Source: Nemertoderma westbladi
Taxonomy: Eukaryota; Xenacoelomorpha; Nemertodermatida; Nemertodermatidae
DNA length: 39,372 nucleotides
Direction of reading: 5' to 3'
Assembly: GCA_032718475.1 (NCBI GenBank)
Contig: JAUCBJ010006188.1
Location: 1-39,372, forward strand
Shown: in pieces, positions 9,985 through 19,400 of the stretch
Layout: the number at the start of each line of letters is the position of its first letter
How positions within the stretch are numbered: the stretch's first letter is position 1
Program-made: the position numbers and the translations under genes
Notes under the pieces: model-generated
Database searches by the model: none
The model's input: the letters and a program-made list of their open reading frames with translations, nothing else
What the model was told of the DNA's origin: nothing

Positions 9985-10236
9985 TTATATATGGTCTATC
10001 AGATACTTTTTAAGGAGGATTTTAAAAATTTGTTTATTTTTTGCCTTACAAATGTTATTCGGTAGCGCATTCCAGAAAATAGGACCAGATACACTTATAG
10101 ATTGATGGGCAACATTTAAATGAGTTAGAGGTACTATAAAATGACCTTGAGTCGACGATCGGGTATAATAACTGTGGAAGTCTGAACATTTGGAAAATAA
10201 GTGTGATAGTGGGTGAGTTTTATGATTATTGAACAC
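9985..10236 (-). pseudogene. CR1/Jockey-type LINE, C-terminal end of RT ORF
   Basis: 83 codons ending in a stop. The words YYTRSSTQGHF, SISVSGPIFWNALP and FKILLKKYLI match the conserved 'H-x-TR ... G-x-x-WN-x-LP ... FK-x-x-LK-x-x-L' closing block of CR1/Jockey-group LINE reverse transcriptases. Only this last block is present, so it is a severely 5'-truncated insertion. Confidence 0.75.
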
Positions 10237-10239
10237 ATC

Positions 10240-11160
10240 GTAAAGTACTGTAGCTAGCTAATAAGCTAAATAAGTAGCTAGAACAAGAGCCAATAGTCTT
10301 TCAATCTAAAGAAAAAGTACCGTTTTATCACTATTATCAAGGGATATTATTTACCGAGTAGGCCTACCAGCGATGTAAATAAAGGGGTCGAGAAAATATT
10401 GACTTTTTCCCCGTAATAGGTAATTGTATTCTTGTGAATTGGTACTTTCTGCTGCACAATTCTTTGATAAAATATAGAGCGATATAGTGTTACAAAATGA
10501 ATTGAACTGTAGTATTTTACTATATTGCGAAACTGGAATATTTATAATATTAATTAATGTTTATTACGTAACTAGAGAGCCGCTTAACGACATAAACCAA
10601 TATTTGATATTGAGTTCCGTTTTGGAGTTCGCCGCACAGACACTAGAGTTGCCATTACTTTGATTCTGTGTATGAATTTCGCTCAAATTACTGGTAAATC
10701 GTTTCTACGTCGATACTCTTTCAACAAATGTAATAAAATTTAAGAAATTCCACCAAAAACGGTTTATTTTATTATATTTATAAAAATGAAATCAATGCAA
10801 TCACATGGGTTACTGTTTTTCAGGGAATAAGGTAGGCCAACTCCCCCCCCCCCCCCCCCCCCTCCCCCTTTCTCCCGATATATTTAGAGAAAAAGTAACA
10901 ATTTAAGAATAAAATATATTATGCGGATCACTTTGGATTAAATATTTTGTCCTTAGCAATATTAAGTTTAATGTAGGCCTACATAGCAACAAGGGATGTG
11001 TGTGCTAAGGGGTCGGGTGGGAGTAAGTAAGTGAGGTAATAGGAGGATGGGAATTCTGCTAAGGAATCCTGAGGCAGGATAGCGACTGTAGGGGGAAGGG
11101 TGCGAAAATTTAAAACGAAGAAACGAACAGAAAAACCACCCAACCATCCAACCACTACAC
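10240..11160. other. Intergenic DNA with poly-C run
   Basis: Contains a run of about 20 C residues (10842-10862). I see no coding sequence, RNA gene or element ends. Confidence 0.45.
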
Positions 11161-11659
11161 ACTCACAAATATACCATATTTATTCCAGAAAATAATTTGT
11201 TTTAAGATTGTATATAAAATATGTTCTAGAAACTTTTATAAAAAAATTGCCAAAACTAGCTCGCATAAAAAATATGGTCTATGGGTACACAAGGTGTAGA
11301 TTGTCACCAGATGTATGTAATCGCAGTATCGATGGAATGTTACGAAATTATCTACAAAACTTACTGCTATTGAATATACCAAATAATTCAGTTTATTGAA
11401 AACTATTCCCTTTCTATACCGGTACTTGATTAAACTAGGGATGTAGTGTAGCCTACAGTATACAGGTATACATATTGAAATATTTTAATTTATATAGTTA
11501 ACTGGGTTATTAATATAGGCGACAAATTACAAATTATATAAAATTTATCAAATTGCATTGTAACATACAGTACGTATTCACAAACAAACCATTAAAAAAT
11601 ATACATTTATATTTGAAAAAAATACAAAAAGTTCTAGAATAAAAAATATCGCTTCTAGA

Positions 11660-11785
11660 ACATTTTTTTATAAAGAGTAGATTATGATCTAGAATAATAA
11701 TTAAAATAAAAAACAGGTACTGTAAAAAGTAGCTAGCAAAGCAAATACTTGGGGTATGTTGGGTATGGCTATGTATAGTCACAGT
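11660..11785 (-). pseudogene. Detached hydrophobic tail exon of the repeat gene, copy 1
   Basis: Minus-strand translation around 11782-11690 gives HTPSICFASYFLQYLFFI, a membrane-like segment. It aligns at DNA and protein level with the C-terminal tail that follows the repeats directly in copy 2 (HSPRNFFTSYLFFTCFI). In copy 1 it lies about 100 bp beyond the repeat gene's stop codon. Either an insertion separated it from the gene, or it is a separate 3' exon. No convincing in-frame splice donor is visible before the stop at 11886. Confidence 0.45.
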
Positions 11786-11885
11786 AGTGAGTTTTGCAAT
11801 TAATTAAAATATTTTTGCATGCATTTCGCGAATTTAATGTAATTTTCCATAAATAAATAAATACCCTTGAAGAAACAATAATATT

Positions 11886-12644
11886 CTAAATATATTTGAT
11901 GGACTTGGTGTGTGGTTTACAATAATTTAAAGGTGCGTCTTGCCTAACCTTGGTGTGTGGTTTACAATAATTTAATGGTGCCTCTTGCCTAACCTTGGTG
12001 TGTGGTTTACAATAATTTATCGGTGCGTCTTGCCTAACCTTTGTGTATGGTTTACAATAATTAATCGGCGCTTCTTGCCTAACCTTGGTGTGTGGTTTAC
12101 AATAATTTATCGGTGCGTCTTGCCTAACCTTGGTATGTGGTTTACAATAATTTATTGGTGCGTCTTGCCTAACCTTGGTGTATGGTTTACAATAATTTAT
12201 CGGCGCTTCTTGCCTAACCTTGGTGTGTGGTTTACAATAATTTATTGGTGCGTCTTGCCTAACCTTGGTGTATGGTTTACAATAATTTATCGGCGCTTCT
12301 TGCCTAACCTTGGTGTGTGGTTTACAATAATTTATCGGCGCTTCTTGCCTAACCTTGGTGTGTGGTTTACAATAATTGATCGGTGCGTCTTGCCTAACCT
12401 TGGTGTGTGGTTTACAATAATTTATCGGTGCGTCTTGCCTAACCTGTTGCATATATGTATCATATGTCTCCAACTCCGAGTCGCTACATGAATCCAAAAG
12501 AGTTTCCGATGAAGAAACGGCATTATCTGTCTCATCCATAATCTCGCGTTTCAATTCCTCCATATACTTTGATTCCCCATTATCGTCTGAGGAATCATCT
12601 CGTTTGTTGTAACCTCGCTCGTGGTAGTTAGACCCATGTGCCAT
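11886..12644 (-). CDS. Tandem 15-residue Cys-repeat protein, copy 1 (12 repeats)
   Basis: 252 codons. Residues 1-67 form an acidic, Ser/Asp-rich N-terminus (DDSSDDNGES, MEELKREIMDE, SSSETLLDSCSDSELE) with no signal peptide. Residues 68-247 are exactly twelve copies of VRQDAPINYCKPHTK, varying only at Asp/Glu, Ile/Leu and His/Tyr. Residues 248-252 are SIKYI before the stop. Each repeat has one Cys and is Lys/Arg-rich. The ATG is supported by conservation of the N-terminus in the paralogue at 32444, where the codons for DDSSDD and MEELKREIMD are kept. Openness of the array alone is weak evidence, because a 45-bp unit keeps any stop-free frame open; the unique conserved N-terminus is the stronger argument. 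Family not recognised. A structural, cross-linked or metal-binding role would be speculation. Confidence 0.65.
   Translation of the reverse strand: MAHGSNYHERGYNKRDDSSDDNGESKYMEELKREIMDETDNAVSSSETLLDSCSDSELETYDTYMQQVRQDAPINYCKPHTKVRQDAPINYCKPHTKVRQEAPINYCKPHTKVRQEAPINYCKPYTKVRQDAPINYCKPHTKVRQEAPINYCKPYTKVRQDAPINYCKPHTKVRQDAPINYCKPHTKVRQEAPINYCKPYTKVRQDAPINYCKPHTKVRQEAPLNYCKPHTKVRQDAPLNYCKPHTKSIKYI
11904..12443 (-). repeat. 45-bp coding tandem array, 12 units
   Basis: 540 bp is exactly 12 x 45 with no indels. Two linked haplotypes of the unit alternate: one with GAC-GCA (Asp-Ala) and one with GAA-GCG (Glu-Ala). This points to spread of units by unequal exchange or conversion. Confidence 0.95.
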
Positions 12645-13394
12645 TTACGAGAATAATAAGGTACTAATTTTTTAGTTTAGTTCATATAGGCCCTCGGCCG
12701 TTTTTTGTGCTGCTAGGTTTTGCTACTTTATTTGACATGAAATATTATGAGGAGATGACGAATTACTGTAAGCGAGCTTAGCATTAAGCGGTACCGCTGT
12801 TTAAAACGTTGTCTGTCGGCCAATAACTCATTATGTAATTAAACCAAACTTGGTTCACATGTAGTCTGTCGAATGTCTGAAATGTAATTTCCGTAGGTGG
12901 ACTCAGTAGTCCTATAGTCCCTCGCTAGAGGGCGACTGTTCAATGTTTGAAATGGTGGTAACATTGTTCTGATTTTTTTATACTGACTTTGGGTTAGGGT
13001 TCAATTACTGCTTTAATTAGGGTAAGGGATGCCACACTTGTAGCCTGTGAGGTCCACCAGAGCTTTAAGAGCAAAAACAATTGTTTGCCCCAATATTATT
13101 AGCCTGCATACAACCAAAATTTATTTTAATAAAATTTGTGAACCTTTCGAAAAAAATAAAAAAAACACAAAATAAATAATTAGCAAAAACTAGCTAGTAA
13201 CTAAAAATGACAAGGGCTAATGAAGTTCTGTAAAGCAATAATTTTAAACATCTGTTATTCCCATGTGTAATTAATTATAATGATGAAGATAATTTTGTTC
13301 TTCAAAATCAATTGAAGAAAGTTGGTATTAGTTACTTTAAAAATTTACAATTTACAATTTAAAAATAATATAATTCTGGAATCTGTTATGTACA

Positions 13395-13690
13395 ATGTTA
13401 CCTACATAATGAGTCTGTGTATATTTCATACACAGTGAAAATTCTAAATATGCCATTAAACAAAAACTAAATATGTCATTAAACAAAAACTAAATATGCC
13501 ATTAAATTTCTCATATTCAAAATATTAATCTGCTAGACATTTTACTCGTCATATCTACTTAGTGTATAAGAGCTGTTGCTATGGCAATATTCTCCGTTGC
13601 TATGTTTAGGGCTCTCTAAAAAAAAACCAGCAAATTCCTACGGGGTCATAGGTCTGAGCCTGTAATTGTGTTATATATTATTTTGAATTA
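13395..13690. other. Intergenic, with a 23-bp triplicate
   Basis: At 13444-13505 a 23-bp unit beginning ctaaatatgccattaaac occurs about 2.7 times. The rest shows nothing recognisable. Confidence 0.6.
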
Positions 13691-13699
13691 TTTGTTACT

Positions 13700-14340
13700 G
13701 AATGAATGAATGAATTTAATTTTAATGTCATGGGCTCATGCCCCCAGCCGCTAGCGGATTACCAGACACCAGATTATAATAATGCACAGCACTATAACAC
13801 AAAAATATATTTTAAAAGAGAGATGAATAACTATAATTATAGACAAAACTGAATATAGCTGAAATATATGATAGAGAAAATATTCGAATTTACAAATCAT
13901 TAATCAATTACAAATGATTGTACAATATATTTTTCCGTTCATCAAACAATGAAGATAAATATTTAACCGCACCAACTTGATTATCGCACATGAAATATTT
14001 AAGTTTTTGTTGATCATTTAATTTACGTATATCTAGTGGTATAGAAGAGCGGTCTAAAGCACTACAGTCACTCAGAAAGTGGACCTCATCCTCGATCTCG
14101 CCAGATCGGCACCTTGATCGCCACCTCGATCGCTAGAGGAAGAACTCCACACCGGAATTGAGCCATTAGACTGCGCTGGCTACGTGTAACACACTTATTA
14201 ACAACATATTGCTCTGCACCGAAAATAATTTTAAATTTAATATAGGTACGTAGTTTAGGTTTCGATTTTAATTCAGAACTCCACTTATCTTCAAAATATT
14301 TATCGCATGATTTGCTAAAATTATTTATATTAACCTTAAG
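13700..14340 (-). pseudogene. LINE 3' end with (ATTC)n tail
   Basis: Minus-strand reading shows, in one frame, AQFRCGVLPLAIEVA (about 14165-14120). After a frame change it shows GEIEDEVHFLSDCSALD and, near 13930, SSLFDERKNIL. This is the 'FR-G-LPL-IE ... DE-HFL--C ... LF--R' closing region of invertebrate LINE ORF2 proteins. It is followed by a 3' UTR and, at 13700-13716, a run that reads (ATTC)n on the element strand, a CR1-style tail. The 5' boundary is at the SINE next to 14341. One frameshift within the visible 120 codons shows it is dead. Confidence 0.75.
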
Positions 14341-14600
14341 TTTCCTATAGGAAAAAACGGCGGGGTAGCTCAGTTGGTTGAGCGCCGGGCCTGCAATCTA
14401 GTGGTTGTAGGTTCAGCCCCGCCAGGGTCCACTCAGCCTTTCATCCACTGGGGTCGATAAAATGAGTACCAGTTAAATTAATGGGAGCAAATCTTGGGAT
14501 AGGAGTAGCGCCCACCCCTACCCTCGGGTAGCAGCTATCGAAAGAGGATCTTCGTGTCGCCTCCGGCCTCGGCCGACTGTTTGCTTTGCTTTTCCTATGG
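14341..14600 (+). mobile_element. tRNA-derived SINE
   Basis: 14359-14423 is tRNA-like: a perfect 7-bp acceptor pairing (ggcgggg/ccccgcc), a D-arm gctcagttggttgagc (box A), and a box-B-like gtaggttcagcc. The anticodon arm is mispaired and position 33 is not T, so it is not a working tRNA gene. The body that follows contains cactggggtcgataaaatga and gagtaccagtt, words I associate with the conserved central domain of mollusc and other invertebrate tRNA SINEs. Flanks tttcctatagg (14341-14351) and tttcctatgg (14591-14600) form a probable target-site duplication. RNA polymerase III would read it from the internal boxes. Confidence 0.75.
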
Positions 14601-15343
14601 TAAAGCCTGGTTCACAATCATGTGTAGTTGTTACACACACACGTATGTAGCTACTACACAAAGCCTTGTGTAGCGACACTTGTGTAGTCGTTTTTCTACA
14701 TAAGGTATTGTGTAGTACTACACAAGGCCTTGGGTATGTGTAATTTTGCAACTACACAAGGGTTGAAATAAATTCAACTTTTTGGGAACTACACAAGGCA
14801 TATTGACAATATTGACTGTCTATTTAGGTAAATAATTGTCTATTGATTTTATCATTATCGATTCGTGTATGGTATAGATTTCTCTGGTTTCTACGCGTCA
14901 ATTCACCTGTTCAGTTTAATAGAAAAACTATACATTTAACATTTATGTACCAACGTGATATAAATAATGGCGCCTAGTGCAAAGGAAGTGCAAAGAAAGA
15001 TTGATGAACTCTTATTAATAGAAGTCAGAAATCATTTCGTTTCAGGTAAGAGGCCGCACCCACCACCTTCTTTTCCTTTTCCTCATTATTTGTTTTGCTT
15101 CCATTATACATTTGGTAGCTGTATTTACCGCAACAAGATCATAATTATCTGCCATTTTTCGAATATAATCGTAGAATACACAAGACTGAATACACAAAGT
15201 TGTGAACATTCACTACACAATACCTTGTGTAGAATGTGTTTTCTACTACACAAGTGTAGCACAAGGTTTTGTGTAGCTATACTTGTGTAGCTACATCTAC
15301 ACATGTGTATGTGTAGCTACACAAGATTGTGAACCAGGCTTAA
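14601..15343. mobile_element. TIR DNA transposon remnant with TAA target duplication
   Basis: The exact 16-bp terminal inverted repeat agcctggttcacaatc is at 14604-14619 and its reverse complement at 15325-15340. Both are flanked by TAA (14601-14603 and 15341-15343), giving a 737-bp element. A three-base TAA/TTA duplication fits the PIF/Harbinger superfamily; the 'cctggttcaca' end also recalls related ISL2EU-type elements. Both subterminal regions are packed with the words ctacacaag and cttgtgtag in both orientations, a likely transposase-binding array. The core keeps what looks like a first coding exon (14967-15043), so it may be an internally deleted autonomous copy. Confidence 0.8.
14967..15043 (+). 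pseudogene. Putative first exon retained in TIR transposon
   Basis: Starts at an ATG in context ataATGGCG, about 10 bases after a TATAAATA-like word. It reads MAPSAKEVQRKIDELLLIEV, then RNHFVS, and ends at cag|gtaaga, a good splice donor near 15043. Beyond the donor the frame turns into intron-like sequence, and no second exon is seen before the right TIR. The peptide is a short charged helix that I cannot assign to a family. Confidence 0.4.
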
Positions 15344-15590
15344 GAGTCTGTAAAATTAAGCACCTTGAAAATACTTAGCATTTCATTGCACCACCCTGAG
15401 GTGTTACCATGATCAACATTAAAAATCTGTCTAGGCAGACGGTCATCTGTCATTTCCACCAATCGGTTCCAGCGCCTAGCCAAGCTAAGATAACGTCTGT
15501 GCTGAGGATAAATCCAGCCCATTTCACCTTCAACTGCCAAGTTTGGTGTGAACTTATGGACACCTACGAATGATCGCATACAGTAGGCCC
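15340..15590 (-). pseudogene. LINE RT ORF C-terminal fragment
   Basis: 79 codons with VEGEMGWIYPQHRRYLSLARRW, NRLVEM and GWCNEMLSIF. This matches the closing block 'EGD-GW ... R-WNR ... NWC--I--IF' found in many invertebrate LINE reverse transcriptases. It abuts the right end of the TIR element, so the transposon probably inserted into or beside it. Confidence 0.65.
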
Positions 15591-15684
15591 CGGTGGGGAG
15601 ATTGAACCCAGATGTAAGGCGGAGGCCCTGGTGGGGAGATTGAACTCAGATGGAAGGCGGTGGCCTGTGGGGAGATTCTGAGGC
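15585..15684. repeat. 38-bp tandem repeat, about 2.6 units
   Basis: The unit begins ggtggggagattgaac and ends ggcggaggccct. Three successive copies carry small differences and a shortened last unit. Confidence 0.75.
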
Positions 15685-15795
15685 CAATATAACCCTGTCA
15701 AATTTCCGAATCTTGGACAAATTCACATTGGTTGGCTTCAAAGCTCCAGACGAACAGACCAACAAGTTTGTCTATATAGCTGCCTCTGTCGATGC

Positions 15796-16210
15796 TAAAG
15801 GTGGAGCCCCAACCAGCGCAGATGCCGCAAGCGGACGCGTCACAAACGCTAATCAATAAAATATAAACCGCCTACAATATAATATGTTTGTTTACTGGCT
15901 AGGCTATATTAACTGTAATGATACTTTGAGCCGATTATAAGTTAAACACTGCATTTATTATAATATCCACTAATAACAATAATAATAATATTAGTTACTC
16001 TGGGTGTAGTAATTCGCTTAGGTTGGGGCTCTCCTCATAGAATTCACAGCTTTCTAGAATTTGGACGCGTCCCAAAAATAGGTCCGAGCCCTACTTATTT
16101 TGATGCATCCCCTTGACCCGGAAGTTGTGGTTGTTCTTGTTTTCGATCCTACAGTATGCTACCAATCTTATAATCTTGACGCATCCGCGATGGTTGGAGC
16201 CCCCGCTTTA
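15796..16210. mobile_element. Probable MITE with imperfect 30-bp TIRs
   Basis: The left end (taaaggtggagccccaacc..., 15796-15825) and the reverse complement of 16181-16210 agree at about 24 of 30 positions. Both then continue to a gacgcgtc/gatgcgtc word. A third inverted copy of the 'ggagagccccaacct' word lies at 16020-16035. The core is A/T-rich and noncoding. It overlaps a short plus frame (15650-15859), which I therefore do not call a gene. Target duplication is not resolved; a TA at the ends is possible. Confidence 0.5.
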
Positions 16211-16397
16211 CGGCGTTAATATTTTGGTAAATAAATAGATAATTGCAGCTTTTTGTGTGTCATTTACGAGAGAACTAAAAAGACATAATAGAAATCGAGA
16301 TTATAAGGGCACAAAAAGGGCTATGGAAAATTGAGGAAATAATGTCAAGCTAAAGTACTCGTACTCAGTGTTTTACTGTGTAGGATAATGTGAAGAT

Positions 16398-17470
16398 ATG
16401 AGCATGAGAACCCTCCAGGAGAAATATCGGCTCGGTCGTCGCCCGTGTCAACAAGGACCGCGTCCCTCAGTGGTACATCAGGCTGGGGTCGATAAATTGG
16501 CTACTGGAACAGAATACAGAGAAGAAAGAAGAACCAACCTGCTGAAATGTAAAACGACACTAAAGATTGCTACAATGAACACACGCACGCTGAAAGCACA
16601 GAGCAAACAGGGTGACATGGTCGCTCTGGCAATGGAATATAACATCGACATCATCTGCATCCAAGAACATCGGATTTGTCATGAAGACACTGCCATGAAG
16701 TAACGTTAGTAACAAGCTCAGCAGTAAGAAACTCGGCCAATGCATCAATTGGTGGAGTAGGAATTCTGCTAAGCCCAGTTGCACTTAAGACCCTAAACAA
16801 TATCGAATCTATAAATTCCAGGGTTATGATCGCAACATTTCATGGGAATCCCAAGGCAACAGTTATATGTTGCTACAGTCCAACCAATGCCTCAGAGCCA
16901 GAACAAGCAGTCAAGTTTTATGAAGATCTGACTGGACTTATAAAGGACATTCCGAAACACAATGTTAAAGTCATTGCTGGTGACGTGAATGCGCAAATTG
17001 GCCCAGAAGACATCAAGGGTTACACCTATAACACCAGTTCTAACAGAAATGGGTACTTACTTACTTTTAGACCTAATGGAAGAATGTGAATTGATACCAA
17101 CAAACAACACATTCGAAAAGAGTAAGGGGAAGCTATGGACCTTTCAATACCCTAATGGAACCAAAGAACAACTGGATTACATCCTTATAAACAAAAAGTG
17201 GAGAAACAGCATGATCAACTGCGAGGCATACAGCTCGTTCAACCTAATTGGTTCGGACCACAGAATTGTTACTGCAGAAATCCGACTCAGTTTGAGAGCC
17301 AGCAAACCCAGGACAAGCAAGCAGATCAACTATGACTGGGAGAAACTCAGAACTGACAATGCAGTAAAGGATGCTTACACAGTAGAAGTTCAAAACCGCT
17401 TTGAAGCACTTCAGTCAATGGATGAAGACCAGTCCACCGATTCAATATACGAGAATATAATAACAGCCCA
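16398..17470 (+). pseudogene. AP-endonuclease domain of RTE-like LINE (broken)
   Basis: Visible in three frames: KIATMNTRTLKAQSKQGD and IICIQEHR (metal-binding Glu) at 16560-16670; VICCYSPTNA and VIAGDVNAQIG (the GD-x-N motif) at 16850-17010; and LDYILI with GSDHRIV (catalytic His) at 17170-17270. All catalytic motifs of an EEP-fold AP-endonuclease are recognisable, but two frame breaks and a stop prevent expression. The domain would nick target DNA to prime reverse transcription. Confidence 0.8.
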
Positions 17471-17653
17471 CAAGTAATCAGCTAAGAGGCATATCCCCCT
17501 GAAACCTAAACGAAAACAGTATGTGCCATGGCAAAACTCTGAGGTTACTTGTAAGAGAGAAGATCTTAAGATAGCCTACAAAGTTAAAACCGAACAACCA
17601 ACACCAGAAAAGAAAACATTAACAAGGTTGAGAAAGCTAAGGACGATCTTAAA

Positions 17654-18569
17654 TTGGACTACAACATCAGCCAGGAAAAGTACATACATGATAAAATTGA
17701 AGCAATTACAACTGCTCACATACAGCAACAATCAAGACTTACCTGGCAAACTGTAAATGAGGTATCTGGTCGGAAATGTTGTGCAAAGGGGCGCCTCAAA
17801 GCCGATAGTCCTGAAGAACGTGTTGGGAAGTGGAAAAATCACTTCAGCAACTTGCTTGGGCAGCCACCAAACATCGAGGTCAGCCCTACAGGGAAAATAT
17901 ATGACAAGACACTACCTAGAGAAAAAGGGGACTTCACACCTGCCGAACTCCAAAGAAGCATTAAAAACATGTCCAATAATAAAGCGAGTGGATTAGATGA
18001 AATCCCAGCGGAGGTATGGAAAACAGGAGTGCTAAACAGACCATTATTGAATGTTTGCAACCGGATGTTAAAAGGGGAAAAGCCATCACCAATTTGGACT
18101 AAAGGTCAACTAAAGCCTCTCCCCAAGAAAGGAGACCTCGGTATACCAACAAACTATCGTGGGATCTGTCTGCTTGTAGTAGCTGCTAAAATATACAATA
18201 AAATTATTCTATATAGGATTAGGCCTCACATAGAGAAACTACTGCGTAAGAGCCAAAACGGATTTCGACCAAGTAGATCAACAATAGCTCAGATACTTGC
18301 ACTACGGAGACTGATTGAAGGAATTAAGTCGAAGAATCTCCCCGCAGTCATGACTTTTGTGGACTTCAAGAAGGCATTCGACTCCATCCATAGAGGCAAA
18401 ATGCTTGAAATCCTAAGAGCTTATGGAATACCAGAGGTAATTGTTGCTGGCATTGGATTGTTATATTGTGACACAGAAGCGCAGGTACTCTCACCAGATG
18501 GTGAAACTGAGTTTTTCTCAATCCTGGCTGGTGTACTGCAAGGTGACACATTGGCGCCATTGCTATTAC
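17654..18569 (+). pseudogene. N-terminal part of RT from RTE-like LINE
   Basis: Reads from the linker (LTWQTVNEVSGR) through NNKASGLDEIPAEVW, PKKGD, NYRGICLL, QNGFRPSR, FVDFKKAFDS and GVLQGDTLAPLL, almost residue for residue as in the 5760-8102 frame. After residue ~305 the frame runs into unrelated sequence and stops at 18628. Loss of the FADD motif makes it inactive. Confidence 0.85.
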
Positions 18570-18629
18570 GGCAATTGCCATACGGTTTGGCAGATTTGGA
18601 ACCCAAATGGGGTCAAATGGCTTTCTAGC

Positions 18630-19400
18630 CTAACCCAAACTGGGAACTTTCAGATAGGTACTGTAAGTAGAGTGGGGAGTCCCGCGGATACCGTACGAGC
18701 AAAGTTTTTTCAGAAGAATTCCTATGTCCAAAGAGTCGAAAGCTTTCTTTAGGTCTATATATACAACTGAAGTGGATTGTTTATTATCTAAGGCGGTACG
18801 AATATTTTCTACAATATTAAGAACAGCAAAAGTTGTTGTGAATTTTCTCCTAAACCCGAATTTATTTGGACAGATGACTGAGTAACGTTCTAGGTAAGAA
18901 ACAATTTGATCATTAATCAGTTTTTCGTATAGTTTATTGAAAACAGAAAGCAATGAGATCGGCCTATAGTTAGATGGGTTCAGAGGACAATCGCCCTTAT
19001 ATACGGGAATCACCTTTGCAACCTTAAGTAGACTGGGATAAAAGCCCTGGGTAAAACTAAAATTCTATTAGAATGGCCAAATGTAATGATATTCCCTCTA
19101 TCATTACATTTGGCCACATTTGCGCCAAATTTAAGTAATTTGATAGGGAAATTATCATTAGAGGCAGAATCTTTCCGAGACGGGATGTCTCGGTTAATCC
19201 AAATGAATTCGATTTCTTATAACTGATATGACCAGTGGGACAGCGTGTGGAACTAGGTACAGCAGCGGCCAAAGACGGGCCGATGGTGGTGAAAAAGTTA
19301 TTGAATTCGTTTGTTATGTCTTTCGGATCTGTAAGAGTTACTATGGAGACTAGTTTTTTGGGAAGTGTGAGATTTTTCCCGCGATGAAGCACAGAGTTTA
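18630..19400 (-). pseudogene. CR1/Jockey-like LINE, RT part (3' half of split element)
   Basis: Two minus frames. 19392-19057 holds GKNLTLPKKL and ITNEFNNFFTTIGPSLA, the pre-RT 'F-N-FF--IG' block. 19013-18630 holds VIPVYKGDCPLNPSNYRPIS, NKFGFRRK and VYIDLKKAFDSLD of the RT fingers and palm. A frame change separates them, and a 16-bp perfect hairpin lies at that spot (19075-19115). Sequence ends before the YADD motif. Its upstream half is at 22735-23829; the join falls between KKTWRTI and INSVLHRGKN, so the halves were one element. Confidence 0.8.
19075..19115. repeat. Perfect 16-bp hairpin
   Basis: ggccaaatgtaatgat (19075-19090) and its exact reverse complement (19100-19115) are separated by 9 bases. 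It lies inside the LINE relic exactly where its reading frame changes, which suggests a local inverted duplication during repair. Confidence 0.85.

Larger units (their letters stand above)
11166..13390 (-). repeat. Segmental duplication, copy 1 (repeat-protein locus)
   Basis: Non-repeat sequence on both sides of the 15-residue repeat gene is shared with 27370-33200 in the same orientation. On the 3' side of the gene, 11166-11420 matches 27370-27650 (shared words 'ggaatgttacgaaatta' and 'caaaacttactgctattgaa'). On the 5' side, 12645-13390 matches 32445-33200 (shared words 'acttggttcacatgtag' and 'cccatgtgtaattaattat'). The two copies differ by scattered substitutions and small indels, so the duplication is not very recent. 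Confidence 0.85.
16398..18569 (+). mobile_element. RTE-like LINE, 3'-truncated, multiply broken
   Basis: Sister copy of the element at 5748-8047, here on the plus strand and keeping the 5' half. A stop after 16703, a frame change near 17060, a TAA near 17475 and a frame change near 17610-17660 break it. It ends abruptly at 18569, right after the GVLQGDTLAP segment of the RT palm, so the FADD active site and everything downstream are missing. The break abuts unassigned sequence and then an unrelated LINE on the other strand. The two copies overlap over about 1.4 kb at high identity. Confidence 0.85.

Noticed and set aside
10968-11162. Short Pro/Ser-rich minus-strand protein
   Set aside because: It translates a purine-rich, low-complexity stretch and stops at unrelated boundaries.
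11985-12491. Plus-strand open frame over the 45-bp array (hydrophobic PNLGVWFTIIYRCVL-type repeats), also at 29143-30168 and 31902-32288
   Set aside because: These are shadows: a 45-bp unit with no stop keeps every such frame open. The opposite strand has the conserved unique N-terminus and tail.
14359-14423. Functional tRNA gene
   Set aside because: The acceptor and D-arm look good, but the anticodon arm is mispaired, position 33 is not T, and the sequence continues into a SINE body with flanking target duplications.
15650-15859. Small gene of 69 codons
   Set aside because: Its 5' half lies in a 38-bp tandem repeat and its 3' half in the left end of a probable MITE.
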